A DNA stretch of 35,533 bases. Origin: an uncultured Bacteroidales bacterium (GTDB taxonomy: Bacteria; Bacteroidota; Bacteroidia; Bacteroidales; UBA932). The notes beneath the pieces were generated by a model that was given only the letters and a program-made list of their open reading frames with translations, was not told where the DNA came from and searched no databases. Below, piece by piece: positions 1-8,331 of the stretch. Both the position numbers and the translations under genes were made by a program. Numbering within the stretch: the first letter of the stretch is position 1; the number at the start of each line of letters is the position of its first letter. The stretch spans positions 1 to 35,533 of the forward strand of contig ONFK01000001.1 in the NCBI GenBank assembly GCA_900317065.1. The letters run 5' to 3'.

Positions 1-36
1 GTTTCGCTCTCGACAAAAGTAATTTTCAAAAATTTG
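1..36. repeat. Terminal direct repeat, copy 1 (contig circularity)
   Basis: The first 36 bases are identical to the last 36 (35498-35533). A short exact overlap like this is typical of a circular sequence opened at a random point by an assembler. It could also reflect a circularly permuted genome. The repeat lies just upstream of the small terminase gene and is AT-rich. Its second copy runs straight on from the cos-like region. Confidence 0.9.
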
Positions 37-43
37 GCGCAAA

Positions 44-472
44 ATGAACAATGACGATTTAGTGACTACTTTCAGCCAGTGCCGGACCACGTCGTACTTC
101 TCGCTCGGTCCGGAGGCCCGCCTGGAATACACGAAGGCCTGCCGGATCATGATGGCCCGCGGTACGCTTCGCATCGGGGATCTACCCGTGGTTGCGGCGT
201 ATGCCCAGGCGCAGATTGACGTCCGGGAGGCGCAGAAGGAGATCGACCGGCTCGGCCTCGTCCTGGTTAGCGAGGATCGCTACGGGAATCCGAAGCACGA
301 GGCGAACCCGGCGGTCAAGATCCGGAAGGATGCGGCGAACCAGGTGTCCAACCTGGCCCTCATGCTCGGCTTCACGCCGCTCGGGAGAAAGCGCCTAAAG
401 GGTGAGGAGACGCCGCCGGAATCAGATCTGGACAAATTCATGAAGGGACTGAACGATGGTAGTAAGGCCTAA
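44..472 (+). CDS. terS: Terminase small subunit (P27-like)
   Basis: A 142-residue protein that probably recognises phage DNA and starts packaging together with the large subunit encoded next. The C-terminal half has the pattern of P27-type small terminases: a phrase NPAVKIRKDAANQV followed by a hydrophobic helix and LGFTPLGRKRL, around residues 87-118. The N-terminal third is helical and charged. The start is the first ATG after an AT-rich leader. The stop lies inside the next gene, with a 17-base overlap, so translation is probably coupled. The family call rests on the C-terminal motif and on position; the DNA-binding part is not obvious by eye. Confidence 0.85.
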   Translation: MNNDDLVTTFSQCRTTSYFSLGPEARLEYTKACRIMMARGTLRIGDLPVVAAYAQAQIDVREAQKEIDRLGLVLVSEDRYGNPKHEANPAVKIRKDAANQVSNLALMLGFTPLGRKRLKGEETPPESDLDKFMKGLNDGSKA

Positions 473-2132
473 GGTACAGCAGCGCGTCGAGCGGTATGTG
501 GAGGACGTGCTGTCCGGGAAGATTCCGTCTTGCCGGACGATCCTCCTTGCCATCAAGAGGTGGGAGCGCGACATGGCGAACCCGGACCTCTACATGGACT
601 GGGATGTGCTGACCACGTTCGACAAGTTCGCCTACGAGTTCAAGCACTACAAGGGCCCGCTTTCCGGCCAGCCGTTCCTCTTGGAGGACTGGGAACTGTT
701 CATCGCAGCAAACGTACTGTCGTTGAAGTGGAAGTCAACCGGTAGACGGAAGTACCGGCAGGCGGACATCGAGGTGCCCAGAAAGAACGGCAAGACCTTC
801 TTCGTGGCCGTCCTCGCCCTGTTCCTTCTCCTCCTGGACGGGGAGTCCGGTCCGGAGGTGTACACGGCTGCCACGGACCAGGCGCAGGCCCGCCTCTGCT
901 ACGACGCTGCCGAGACGCTCGTCAAGAGGTCCATCTTCGCGCCGATGGTCAAGATATACAACTGGGGCCTGAAGGTGCCGGGGTCCGTCGGTGTGTTCAA
1001 GCCCCTCAGCAAGGACACGGAGAACAAGGACGGCCTCAACATCAGTGCGGCCATCTGCGACGAGGTTCATGCGTGGCCGAACACGAAGATGATGGACGTG
1101 ATCAAGTCCGGCACCAGTGCTCGTGCACAGCCGGTCATCTTCAGGATCTCCACCGCCGGAATGGATGTTTCCGTCCCGTACTTCCGCGACATCGAGGACT
1201 ATATCAAGGAGCTGGATGGCGTTCTGCCCCTGGAGGAGGATCACTTCTTCTTCCTGTACACCCCGGACAAGGGTGACGACTGGGAGGACGTGGAAGTCTG
1301 GAAGAAGTTGAACCCGAACCTTGGCGTCTCCAAGACGTGGGACTACATGTGGAGCGTCTACAACGAGGCGAAGACACGGGGCGGTACGTATGTGGCCAAC
1401 TTCAAGACGAAGGACTTGAATATGTGGGTCGACGCCCCGGAGACCTGGATAGATGCCGAGGACGTCGAGGAGAATAACGCGCCCTTCGACTTGGAAGATC
1501 TTCGCGGTGCGGAGTGCTACGTCGGTCTGGACCTCGCGTCCAAGAGCGACATCTCCGCGGTGTGCCTCTTCTTCCCTGCCTATCGGGTGGCCCGCTTCCT
1601 GTTCGTGGTGCCTGAAGCGAAGGTGGATGAGGTGAAGGACCGGGTGGACTACCGCCTTTGGGCGGACCAGGGCTGGCTGACCGTCACCCCCGGCAAGGTC
1701 CTCGACGAGGACTGGTTCGTGGACTTCTTGCTACAGCAGCTCTTGCCCTATGACGTGAAGAAGGTGAGCTACGACCCCTGGGCGATGTGGAACATCGTTC
1801 CGAAGTTCAGCAAGTACAAGGACGAACTGCTCGCCGCGCAGCAGAGCATTCGGTACATGAGCGTCCCTTCCAAGTGGGTCCAGACTGAGGTGCTGCAGCA
1901 CCGGCTGAACTTCTTGGACAATCCCGTCATCCGGTGGATGTTTAGTAACGTGGTCGTTTATACCGATCCCAATGCCAATATCAAGCTGGACAAGGCCCGC
2001 AGCCGTAACAAGATAGACGGCGTGGTCGCTCTTGTCGATGCCGTCTTCGGATGGCTCGACGAAACGGGCGGTGAAACGAAGGAGATCTACAAGGAGCACA
2101 CGCTCCGTGTCATTTCAATGGAGGACGATTAG
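456..2132 (+). CDS. terL: Terminase large subunit
   Basis: A 558-residue packaging motor and nuclease that pumps DNA into the prohead. The ATPase Walker A region reads VPRKNGKT (residues 107-114) and the Walker B region reads AICDEVHAW, with Asp202 and Glu203. The nuclease domain opens with GLDLASKSD, where Asp359 should be a metal ligand. Length and motif order fit the HK97/P27-partner large terminases. It overlaps the small subunit and precedes a 70-residue ORF and the portal gene. The ATG at 456 was chosen because the reading frame gives the usual short N-terminal helix before the ATPase. Confidence 0.95.
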   Translation: MVVRPKVQQRVERYVEDVLSGKIPSCRTILLAIKRWERDMANPDLYMDWDVLTTFDKFAYEFKHYKGPLSGQPFLLEDWELFIAANVLSLKWKSTGRRKYRQADIEVPRKNGKTFFVAVLALFLLLLDGESGPEVYTAATDQAQARLCYDAAETLVKRSIFAPMVKIYNWGLKVPGSVGVFKPLSKDTENKDGLNISAAICDEVHAWPNTKMMDVIKSGTSARAQPVIFRISTAGMDVSVPYFRDIEDYIKELDGVLPLEEDHFFFLYTPDKGDDWEDVEVWKKLNPNLGVSKTWDYMWSVYNEAKTRGGTYVANFKTKDLNMWVDAPETWIDAEDVEENNAPFDLEDLRGAECYVGLDLASKSDISAVCLFFPAYRVARFLFVVPEAKVDEVKDRVDYRLWADQGWLTVTPGKVLDEDWFVDFLLQQLLPYDVKKVSYDPWAMWNIVPKFSKYKDELLAAQQSIRYMSVPSKWVQTEVLQHRLNFLDNPVIRWMFSNVVVYTDPNANIKLDKARSRNKIDGVVALVDAVFGWLDETGGETKEIYKEHTLRVISMEDD

Positions 2133-2133
2133 T

Positions 2134-2346
2134 ATGGACGACTTGAAACGAATGGTCACCCGGCGCGGCTTTTCCGATGTATTCTGGGAGCGCATCCAGA
2201 CCGATCGACGGAATGGTGGCAAGCTCACCTTCCGAGCCTGCTACTCGCAGATGGAGTTGGAGTATGAAGCCGAATACGGGGAGCCCAGATATCCGTCTTA
2301 TGAGGCGTTCCGTAAGGCGCGGGAACGACTTTCGAGACACAGATAG
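2134..2346 (+). CDS. Small hypothetical protein between terminase and portal
   Basis: A 70-residue ORF starting one base after the large-terminase stop. The predicted protein is strongly basic and helical, with arginine clusters at both ends, so it may bind nucleic acid or protein in packaging or head assembly. No family is recognised. A longer version of the same frame would run back into the terminase gene, but the ATG at 2134 gives natural operon spacing. It could also be a remnant. Confidence 0.6.
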   Translation: MDDLKRMVTRRGFSDVFWERIQTDRRNGGKLTFRACYSQMELEYEAEYGEPRYPSYEAFRKARERLSRHR

Positions 2347-2412
2347 CGCAACGGGACAAATGTCCCGTCCGGAAGCGACCTTGTGCAATACCTTTGCGCA
2401 AAGGTCGCTTCT

Positions 2413-3627
2413 ATGCCTCTATTTACACGCATAAGCAAATGGATGGCATCACGTAGAAGTGATGCTACCGTAACGGTGGCCCCTGACAGCATTGTCGGGT
2501 CGGCCGCCCCTTTTGGCGTATCCGTCAACAACCAGGCGGCGTTGAAAATCACCGCATTCTACGCGGGCATCCGCATCCGGTCGGAGAACATCGCATCCTT
2601 CCCGAAATACGTCAAGCGCCAGACCGAGGACGGCCTGGTCGACGACAAGCAGCATCCCGCCTACCGGGTGATCAACGTCAGGCCGAACTCATACACCAAC
2701 AAGTTCGACTTCTGGAACGTCATCAACACCTGGCTGGACGGATGGGGCAACGCCTACGCCTTCATCGAACACGATGGGAACGGCGATCCCGTCGCCCTCC
2801 ATCAGATCCATCCGACATGGGTGTCCGGCATCACCATCGTGAACGGGAAGAAGTGGTACAAGGTGACCGCCATGGACAAGGATTTCCGCTGGCTGGACGG
2901 CACCTATTCCGACGACAACATACTGCACTTCATGCTCGTGACGCTCGACGGCATTAAGGGCGTGAATCCGGTCATCTATAACGCCCTCTCCCTGGGCAAG
3001 TCCCTCGCCACCGAGAAGTTCGCCTCCGAGTTCTACGAGAGGGGCGGCAACCTCAAGGCGGTCCTGGAGACCGACGGCCACTTGGGCGACGACGAGTTCA
3101 ACGCCTTCATGGGCCACTTCAAGAAGAGCGCCCGCAACTTCGACACTCCCCTGCTCGAGTACGGGGTGAAGTACAAGCAGCTCTCCGTGAACCCGGTCGC
3201 GGCGGCCCTCATCCAGTCCGAGACGCTGAGCATCCAGGATGTGTGCCGGATCATCAACATCCCGCCGCACATGGTCGCGGAGCTCTCCCACGCCACCTTC
3301 AGCAACATCGAGCATCAGACAATCCAGTTCGTACAATACTCCCTCCGACCGACCGTGAAGCGGCTGGAGGACGAGCTGGAGCGCAAGCTCTTTACCGATA
3401 GCGAGCAGGAGATCTACAGCGTGAAGTTCTCCTTGGACGGCCTGCTCCGTGGCGACACCCAGGCCCGCAGTGCCTACTACCACAACGCCATCCTCGACGG
3501 CTACATGAGCCGCAACGAGGTCCGCGCCCTGGAAGGCCTCCAGCACAAGGACGGGCTGGACGACATGCTTTATCCTTTGAACACCGGGGTCGTCGGCAAG
3601 ACCGAGCCCGAAGACCCGAACGCATAA
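2413..3627 (+). CDS. Portal protein (HK97 family)
   Basis: A 404-residue portal protein, the dodecameric ring through which DNA enters and leaves the capsid. It follows the terminase and precedes protease and capsid genes. Typical HK97-portal features are the early phrase AALKITAFYAGIRIRSENIASF, the central region with GKSLATEKFASEFYERGGN, and the late segment DVCRIINIPPHMVAEL followed by SNIEHQTIQFVQYSLRPTVKRLEDEL. An ATG thirty bases upstream is possible, but 2413 gives the usual N-terminus with a hydrophobic short start (MPLFTRISKW). The C-terminal 15 residues are acidic and probably flexible. Confidence 0.94.
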   Translation: MPLFTRISKWMASRRSDATVTVAPDSIVGSAAPFGVSVNNQAALKITAFYAGIRIRSENIASFPKYVKRQTEDGLVDDKQHPAYRVINVRPNSYTNKFDFWNVINTWLDGWGNAYAFIEHDGNGDPVALHQIHPTWVSGITIVNGKKWYKVTAMDKDFRWLDGTYSDDNILHFMLVTLDGIKGVNPVIYNALSLGKSLATEKFASEFYERGGNLKAVLETDGHLGDDEFNAFMGHFKKSARNFDTPLLEYGVKYKQLSVNPVAAALIQSETLSIQDVCRIINIPPHMVAELSHATFSNIEHQTIQFVQYSLRPTVKRLEDELERKLFTDSEQEIYSVKFSLDGLLRGDTQARSAYYHNAILDGYMSRNEVRALEGLQHKDGLDDMLYPLNTGVVGKTEPEDPNA

Positions 3628-3631
3628 GACT

Positions 3632-4303
3632 ATGGACAAGATTTTAATGAGGGCTTTCGTGCCCGAGATCCGCAAGAAGAACACCGACACCAGGACGGTG
3701 ACCTTTGTTGCATCCGACGGATCGCGTGACAGCGCCCACACTGTCCTCAACCAGGCCGGCTGGGACCTCAAGCGCTTCAACGCGAATCCGGTCATCGGCT
3801 ACAACCACGAGGTCTACGGGGCCTGGGATACCAAGGACGTGGACTTCGTCATCGGCAAGGGCCGTGCCTACGTCGAGGACGGCAAGCTGCTCGTCGACAT
3901 CACCTTCGAGCCCAAGGAGTTCAACGAGCTGGCCGAGAAGGTCTACCAGAAGGTTCTCTTCGGCTCCCTGAATGCCGTCTCCGTCGGCTTCCTCCCCAAG
4001 GGGCAGGGCCGCTGGGGCGACGGTGAGGAAGCCTGTGGCGAGGCGAATGAGACCTACTACTACGCCGGTCAGGAACTCCTGGAGATTTCTGTCGTGAACA
4101 TCCCGGCCAACGCCAACGCCACCCGCAAGGGCGAGGATCTCGTCGCTGAGGAACTGGCGGCCCTGTACGCCGAGGATGAAGCGAAGAAGAAGGCCGAGCA
4201 GGAGCCTGAACCCGAACCCGAGCCGGAAGAGAAAGGCATGGATGCCGAGTCCGTGCTGCGGGAAGCAGACTTAATTCTGGCAGCGTCGGCTGCTATTGTT
4301 TAA
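3632..4303 (+). CDS. Prohead maturation protease
   Basis: A 223-residue serine protease of the HK97 prohead protease family, which trims the capsid delta domain during maturation. The catalytic His is visible in YNHE (His59) and the catalytic Ser in NAVSVGF (Ser117). The segment ELLEISVVNIPANANA follows, as in the family. After residue 170 the chain becomes acidic and low in complexity, with a run of alternating Pro-Glu, then a short helix. This tail may be self-cleaved. The gene lies four bases after the portal stop and 20 bases before the capsid gene. Confidence 0.93.
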   Translation: MDKILMRAFVPEIRKKNTDTRTVTFVASDGSRDSAHTVLNQAGWDLKRFNANPVIGYNHEVYGAWDTKDVDFVIGKGRAYVEDGKLLVDITFEPKEFNELAEKVYQKVLFGSLNAVSVGFLPKGQGRWGDGEEACGEANETYYYAGQELLEISVVNIPANANATRKGEDLVAEELAALYAEDEAKKKAEQEPEPEPEPEEKGMDAESVLREADLILAASAAIV

Positions 4304-4323
4304 CCATAACCCCACACAAAACC

Positions 4324-5580
4324 ATGCGCAAAATCGCAGACATCCGCAAGGATCTGAAGGCCCAGATCGAATCCGTCCGGGCCATGGATGCTACGGCCGA
4401 CAAGGCTGCCTATGACGCCGCCGTGCAGAAGGCCGTAGATCTCGCCCACGAGTTGGACTCCGCCACCAAGGTCGAGGAAGCCGAGCAGCGCCTCGCCGAG
4501 AAGCAGCTGTCCGACCTCGAGAAGGGTGCGAACCGTTCCTTCTCCATCGTCAAGTTCATCCGTGAGGCCGCCGAAGGCAACCTCACCGGCCTCGAGGCCG
4601 ATGTCGCCGAGATGGGCGCGAAGGAGTACGAGCGTCTTGGCCTGGCCAAGAAGGGCTTCGTCCTTCCGTCCGCCGTTCTCCGCGCCTCCGCGGGTCAGAA
4701 CTACACCACCAATGCCGACGGCGGCTACGCCAAGTCCGAGATGGCCCCTCGCTACATCGACGGCCTGAAGGACCGGATGGCCATCGTCAAGCTCGGTGCC
4801 ACCGTCCTGAGCGACCTCGTCGGCACCCTGCCGCTGGTGGGAGCCGGCAGCATGACCGCCGCCTGGCTGGCTGAAGGCGACACCGCCTCCGTCTCCAAGG
4901 CCGCGTTCTCCCGCGTCACCATGACCCCGCACCGCAACGCCATCGTCGGCGCGTTCTCTAAGGACCTGCTCCGTCAGACCTCCATCGACGTCGAGCAGAT
5001 CGTCTGGAACAAGATCCAGGAGGCCCACGCCCGCCTGCTCGAGACCGCTGCTATCGCCGGTACCGGCGCCAACAACCAGCCTCAGGGTATCCTGAGCGCG
5101 CTCGCCGCGGTCACCAACACCCCGAACATCATCGCCATGGGCGCCAACGGTGGCGCCATCAACTGGGCGAAGGTCGTGGCTCTCGAGACCAAGATCAACG
5201 CCGGCAACGCCAACCGCGGCAAGCTGGCCTACCTGACCAACGCCAAGGTCGTCGGCGATCTGAAGACCATCGAGCGCGCCCAGAACACTGCCCGCTTCCT
5301 GTTGGAGGGCGACAAGCTCAACGGCTACCCGATCGAGTGGACAAACCTCGTCCCGTCGAACCTCACCAAGGGCACAGCCAGCCAGGTCTGCTCCGCGATG
5401 ATCTTCGGTAACTTCGAGGACCTTTATATCGGTCACTGGGGAGGCGTGGACGTGGTCGTCGATCCCTTCACCCTCGCCCCGAACGGTGACGTCCGCATCA
5501 TCCTCAACTCCTGGGATGACTGCAAGGTCGTGGAGCCCGCGTCCTTCGCTGCCATCGTCGACCTCACAACCAACGCCTAA
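4324..5580 (+). CDS. Major capsid protein (HK97 fold)
   Basis: A 418-residue major capsid protein. The first 68 or so residues are charged and helical and resemble the delta (scaffold) domain that the upstream protease removes. The mature N-arm probably begins near residue 70, where RSFSIVKFIREA starts. The rest shows the family's spacing: a long alpha-beta body with the phrase MTPHRNAIVGAFSKDLLRQTSIDVE, a glycine-rich loop, and a C-terminal segment ending with DVRIILNSWDDCKVVEPASFAAIVDL. Codon use is very biased towards GC-ending codons, as expected for a highly expressed gene. The cleavage site is inferred, not seen. Confidence 0.94.
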   Translation: MRKIADIRKDLKAQIESVRAMDATADKAAYDAAVQKAVDLAHELDSATKVEEAEQRLAEKQLSDLEKGANRSFSIVKFIREAAEGNLTGLEADVAEMGAKEYERLGLAKKGFVLPSAVLRASAGQNYTTNADGGYAKSEMAPRYIDGLKDRMAIVKLGATVLSDLVGTLPLVGAGSMTAAWLAEGDTASVSKAAFSRVTMTPHRNAIVGAFSKDLLRQTSIDVEQIVWNKIQEAHARLLETAAIAGTGANNQPQGILSALAAVTNTPNIIAMGANGGAINWAKVVALETKINAGNANRGKLAYLTNAKVVGDLKTIERAQNTARFLLEGDKLNGYPIEWTNLVPSNLTKGTASQVCSAMIFGNFEDLYIGHWGGVDVVVDPFTLAPNGDVRIILNSWDDCKVVEPASFAAIVDLTTNA

Positions 5581-5591
5581 ATCTTGCCATC

Positions 5592-6089
5592 ATGGAAACC
5601 CGCGACATCCTTGAGATCACCAGCCCGTCCCTGGCAGACTTCCGCAGGCACCTGCGGATCACCTCGCACGATCTTGACGCAGAGCTCCACGCGAAGCTCC
5701 GCGCCGCGATCCTTTTGGCCGAGCATGAGATCTCCACGGTGATCGCGCTTTCCGTGTACGTCCTCTCCACCAAGTTCGTCAATCATATTGGACTGAGGTG
5801 GCCGGTCCGTTCGGTCACCTCAGTCAAGGTTGACGGCGAACTCGTCCGGGAGGAGGACTACACCGTGACGGAGAACGCCCTGTGCATCACGGGGGACGTC
5901 TCGGGCTCCAGGATGGAGGTAACCTACGAGGCCGGTCTCGAACAGGTCCCGGAGGACGTCCAGGCGGCTATCCTCCTGCTTGCCGGAAGCCTCTTCAACA
6001 ACCCTACCGACCGTCCGGAAGAGCGTGACCGCACCACGGCCCGCAACCTCCTGCGGCCTTACCGTACCTGGGGCGAGCATGGAGAATAG
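5592..6089 (+). CDS. Head-tail connector (gp6-like)
   Basis: A 165-residue protein immediately after the capsid gene. The N-terminal part, about residues 12-50, forms the amphipathic helices typical of gp6-like connector proteins, which form a ring below the portal. A beta-rich stretch with TVTENALCITGD follows, then another helix carrying AILLLAGSLFNNPTDRPEE, a phrase common in this family. Start ATG at 5592. It overlaps the next gene by 11 bases. The role follows from the helix pattern and gene order. Confidence 0.82.
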   Translation: METRDILEITSPSLADFRRHLRITSHDLDAELHAKLRAAILLAEHEISTVIALSVYVLSTKFVNHIGLRWPVRSVTSVKVDGELVREEDYTVTENALCITGDVSGSRMEVTYEAGLEQVPEDVQAAILLLAGSLFNNPTDRPEERDRTTARNLLRPYRTWGEHGE

Positions 6090-6405
6090 GATCAATATCG
6101 GAGAGCTGGACACCCTCGTCACCATCCGGCGCTGTACCATCGGGTACGGCACCGACGGAGCGAAGAAGTATGTCTTCTCTGACCACTCCAAGGTGTACGC
6201 CAAGGTGGACCGTAACGTCTCCGAATTGGTGTCAAACACCAATCTTGAAGAAGGCCAGTATATCCAGCTGACCATCTACAAGATTCCTGAACTGACTACC
6301 CGCTGGCAGGTCATTGTTGACGGGATCTCCTACGAAATCACCGGCATCGACCCTATTTCCCGCGTCTCTCCCCTTTGTGAACTGACCATCCACGCCATAA
6401 GCTGA
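6079..6405 (+). CDS. Head-tail adaptor (head closure protein)
   Basis: A 108-residue, mostly beta protein resembling the small head-closure proteins of the SPP1 gp16 / HK97 head-tail joining type. Family-like features are the opening IGELDTLVTIRR, the central KVYAKVDRN, and the closing pattern RWQVIVDGISYEITGIDPIS. The ATG at 6079 lies inside the end of the connector gene and gives the family's normal length. A longer upstream in-frame start would only add translated connector sequence. Confidence 0.82.
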   Translation: MENRINIGELDTLVTIRRCTIGYGTDGAKKYVFSDHSKVYAKVDRNVSELVSNTNLEEGQYIQLTIYKIPELTTRWQVIVDGISYEITGIDPISRVSPLCELTIHAIS

Positions 6406-6406
6406 C

Positions 6407-6892
6407 ATGCCCGGAGTATCACGCATAGAAGGTCTTGACGACTGCCTACGCTTCTGCGACAAGCTGCCGGAGAACGCCATGCGGGTGACGACTACGGCCA
6501 TGCGCGAGGCGTCGAAGAAGACTGCCCGGCAGATCCGTCAGAAGACCCCGCAGCGCTTCCGCCGTCTGGTAAAGTACAAGGTCTTCAAGGGGCAGGTCAC
6601 GGGGAACATGAACGCCCTCATCGGTCTGTTCAACAAGAGGCAGAAGGCGAATGGTAGCAGTCAGGTTCCGGACTGGTTCAAAGCGTACTGGAAGAATTAC
6701 GGCACCCTTAAGCACCGCGATCCTTCCCACAAGTTCGACGAGCCGATCAAGAAGAATGCACGGCGGCGGAATAACGAGGGCCAGCCCGCGGAGAACTTCT
6801 TTGAGGGCGCCATTGCCGGCTGGGAGGGCCCCTTCATGGAGGCCTTCAACCAGTCGATGAAAGAGCAGGAAAACAAACTGTACGACCGATGA
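6407..6892 (+). CDS. HK97 gp10-like neck/tail protein
   Basis: A 161-residue basic protein in the position of HK97 gp10-like neck or tail completion proteins, between head closure and tail terminator. The N-terminal half contains GLDDCLRFCDKLPENAMRVT and an amphipathic helix with many lysines and arginines; the C-terminal part ends in a long helix. The Lys/Arg content is unusually high (QKTPQRFRRLVKYKVFKG). The assignment rests on gene order and the helix-sheet-helix pattern. It starts one base after the previous stop. Confidence 0.72.
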   Translation: MPGVSRIEGLDDCLRFCDKLPENAMRVTTTAMREASKKTARQIRQKTPQRFRRLVKYKVFKGQVTGNMNALIGLFNKRQKANGSSQVPDWFKAYWKNYGTLKHRDPSHKFDEPIKKNARRRNNEGQPAENFFEGAIAGWEGPFMEAFNQSMKEQENKLYDR

Positions 6893-7236
6893 CCGAATCT
6901 ATCAGATCCACTCTCGTGTCGGCGCTCAGGAACGCCGGTGTCTGTCTCGTTCTCTCCGAGGCGGAGACAAAACGCTATCCTTTCGTGACCTACGAAATGA
7001 CGGTCAATCCAATCCGGGACAAGGACGGCGTCCACGGTTACACCGGGCTCACCACGATCCGTGTCGTCTCCGACGATACTGACCAGGTGGATCAGATCAG
7101 GGCTACAGTAGAGGGCGCCATCGAGGACAGTATGAGGAATGAGACATACAGCAACCGTCTTACAGCGATTGACAAGGATTGCCTGGACGGAGTCTGGACT
7201 ATTGAATTGAGTTACACTTTTAGACAGATACGATAA
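6889..7236 (+). CDS. Tail terminator / completion protein
   Basis: A 115-residue alpha-beta protein placed exactly where tail terminators sit, just before the tail tube gene. The opening helix (IRSTLVSALRNAGV) is followed by alternating strands, including RYPFVTYEMTVNPI and TTIRVVSDDTDQVDQI, a pattern seen in DUF3168-like and lambda U-like proteins. It should cap the tail tube and join it to the neck. It overlaps the preceding gene by four bases and the next gene by one, so the three are translationally coupled. Confidence 0.72.
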   Translation: MTESIRSTLVSALRNAGVCLVLSEAETKRYPFVTYEMTVNPIRDKDGVHGYTGLTTIRVVSDDTDQVDQIRATVEGAIEDSMRNETYSNRLTAIDKDCLDGVWTIELSYTFRQIR

Positions 7237-7637
7237 TGGAAGGCTATAACATTGCATTCAAGCTCGGCGGGAAGACCCTCGAAGGTCGTACTCAGGACGA
7301 TCTCACCGTGGCCGCCCGCACCAAGGAATCCCTGACCAAGGATGACCAGGGGAATGCCCAGGTCGTCGTCTCCGGCCATGACATCACTTTCCGCGCGTCC
7401 GGCCTCATCAAGGCCACCGACGGTACCAACAGCAAGGGCCGCAACACTCTCCTGGCCGATGCCCTGAAGACCGGCAGCGCCGCGCTGCTGGAGTTCCTCT
7501 ATATGGGGTCGGACCTCACCTCATACACCGGCCACTGCATCATCACGAACTACAGCGAATCCTCCAACGCTTCCGATGAGGCCACCTGGAACGCTGACTT
7601 CCGTGTATCCGGCGACATGACCGCCGTAACGCCCTAA
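7236..7637 (+). CDS. Major tail tube protein
   Basis: A 133-residue beta-rich protein, the likely tail tube subunit. It sits between the tail terminator and the tail chaperones. Features include the N-terminal GYNIAFKLGGKTLEGRTQDD and a central loop-rich part with ALLEFLYMGSD, followed by strands ending in DFRVSGDMTAVTP. This arrangement is typical of small tube proteins with a simple sandwich fold. The high GC and even codon bias match the capsid gene, consistent with abundant expression. Confidence 0.8.
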   Translation: MEGYNIAFKLGGKTLEGRTQDDLTVAARTKESLTKDDQGNAQVVVSGHDITFRASGLIKATDGTNSKGRNTLLADALKTGSAALLEFLYMGSDLTSYTGHCIITNYSESSNASDEATWNADFRVSGDMTAVTP

Positions 7638-7648
7638 CCCGTCCTGAC

Positions 7649-7996
7649 ATGGCGAAGGATTTCATCGCGATCAACGGTAAGCGCTACCGGGTCGAGGTCA
7701 ACTGGAACGCCACGACCGCCTATCTCCAGGCGGTGGGGCGCGACACCCTTGATGAACTTGCCAAGATTGACACCTTCCGTCCGTCCGAGCTGACCGCCCT
7801 GATGGCGGCCTGTATCGCGGAGGGAGAGCGTCTTGAGGGCAACCAGGATGTACCTTCTGCACTTGACCTGGGAGCTGTGATCACGCCCGCCCATGTGGCG
7901 GAGTTCCTGAAGATCTATGTGAGGCAGAGCGCTCCGCAGGTGGACATCGAGGATGCGCCAAAAAAAGAGGAGCGGGAGGAGGAGCCCGGCCTCTGA
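7649..7996 (+). CDS. Tail assembly chaperone, short form (lambda G-like)
   Basis: A 115-residue helical, acidic chaperone located between the tail tube and tape measure genes, the usual place for lambda G-like proteins. It ends with the acidic tail EEREEEPGL in the zero frame. Near its end seven consecutive A residues (7960-7966) form a slippery heptamer read as A AAA AAA. Most ribosomes should stop at 7996 and give this form. Together with the frameshifted product it would coat the tape measure during tail assembly. Confidence 0.85.
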   Translation: MAKDFIAINGKRYRVEVNWNATTAYLQAVGRDTLDELAKIDTFRPSELTALMAACIAEGERLEGNQDVPSALDLGAVITPAHVAEFLKIYVRQSAPQVDIEDAPKKEEREEEPGL

Positions 7997-8328
7997 AGAT
8001 AGGACGGGTCCGGGGCTGGGCACTCGCCCGCCTCGGCCTGAGTCCTGAGTCCTTCGGGCTCCTTCGTGTAGGCGTGTTTTGGGAGGCAGTCATCGTATGG
8101 TCGGAAGACCGCGATGCGGACAGGAGGCAGCTCTTTACACTGATCCGGAATGTTGGTCACTCCCTCTTCAACCTGCAGCTCCAGATGAAGGACAAGATAA
8201 AACCCGAGAAGTATCTCCGGCTTCCCTGGGATGCACCGGCGGAAAGAGACCTATCCGAGCTGGACGAATCGGAGAGGAACAAATCCCTCGAGGCCCTCAG
8301 GGCCGCGATGAAGAAGATAAACTGGTAA
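7649..8328 (+). CDS. Tail assembly chaperone, -1 frameshift fusion (lambda GT-like)
   Basis: A predicted 226-residue product made by a -1 shift at the A-heptamer 7960-7966. Residues 1-106 come from the G-like frame. The remaining 120 come from the -1 frame, which has no stop from 7960 to 8328. Just after the shift lies WALARLGLSPESFGLLRVG, a pattern typical of T domains, which recruit tail tube subunits. The 84-residue GTG ORF that starts at 8074 is therefore only the end of this domain. A stem-loop (AGAGG at 7966-7970 with CCTCT at 7990-7994, inner CGGG/CCCG) follows the slip site. Confidence 0.85.
7960..7994 (+). promoter_or_regulatory. Programmed -1 ribosomal frameshift site
   Basis: The slippery heptamer is seven A residues at 7960-7966, read as A AAA AAA in the zero frame. 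Directly after it, AGAGG (7966-7970) can pair with CCTCT (7990-7994), and inside that CGGG (7973-7976) with CCCG (7985-7988). The stem overlaps the last base of the heptamer, so the spacing to the stem is shorter than in textbook cases. Confidence 0.82.
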
Positions 8329-8331
8329 GAC

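Noticed and set aside
1..36. Biological direct terminal repeat of a linear virion
   Set aside because: 36 bases is very short for packaged terminal repeats and more typical of assembly overlap in a circular contig.
2689..3795. 368-residue minus-strand open frame opposite portal and protease
   Set aside because: Shadow of genes with clear motifs on the other strand; no start context and no family pattern.
4300..5436. Long minus-strand open frame opposite the capsid gene
   Set aside because: Mirror frame of a GC-rich, codon-biased gene; composition and repeats of Gly/Val/Asp/Leu are typical shadow sequence.
8074..8328. Separate 84-residue gene after the tail chaperone
   Set aside because: GTG start only, and the frame is open upstream to the A-heptamer; better explained as the frameshift product.
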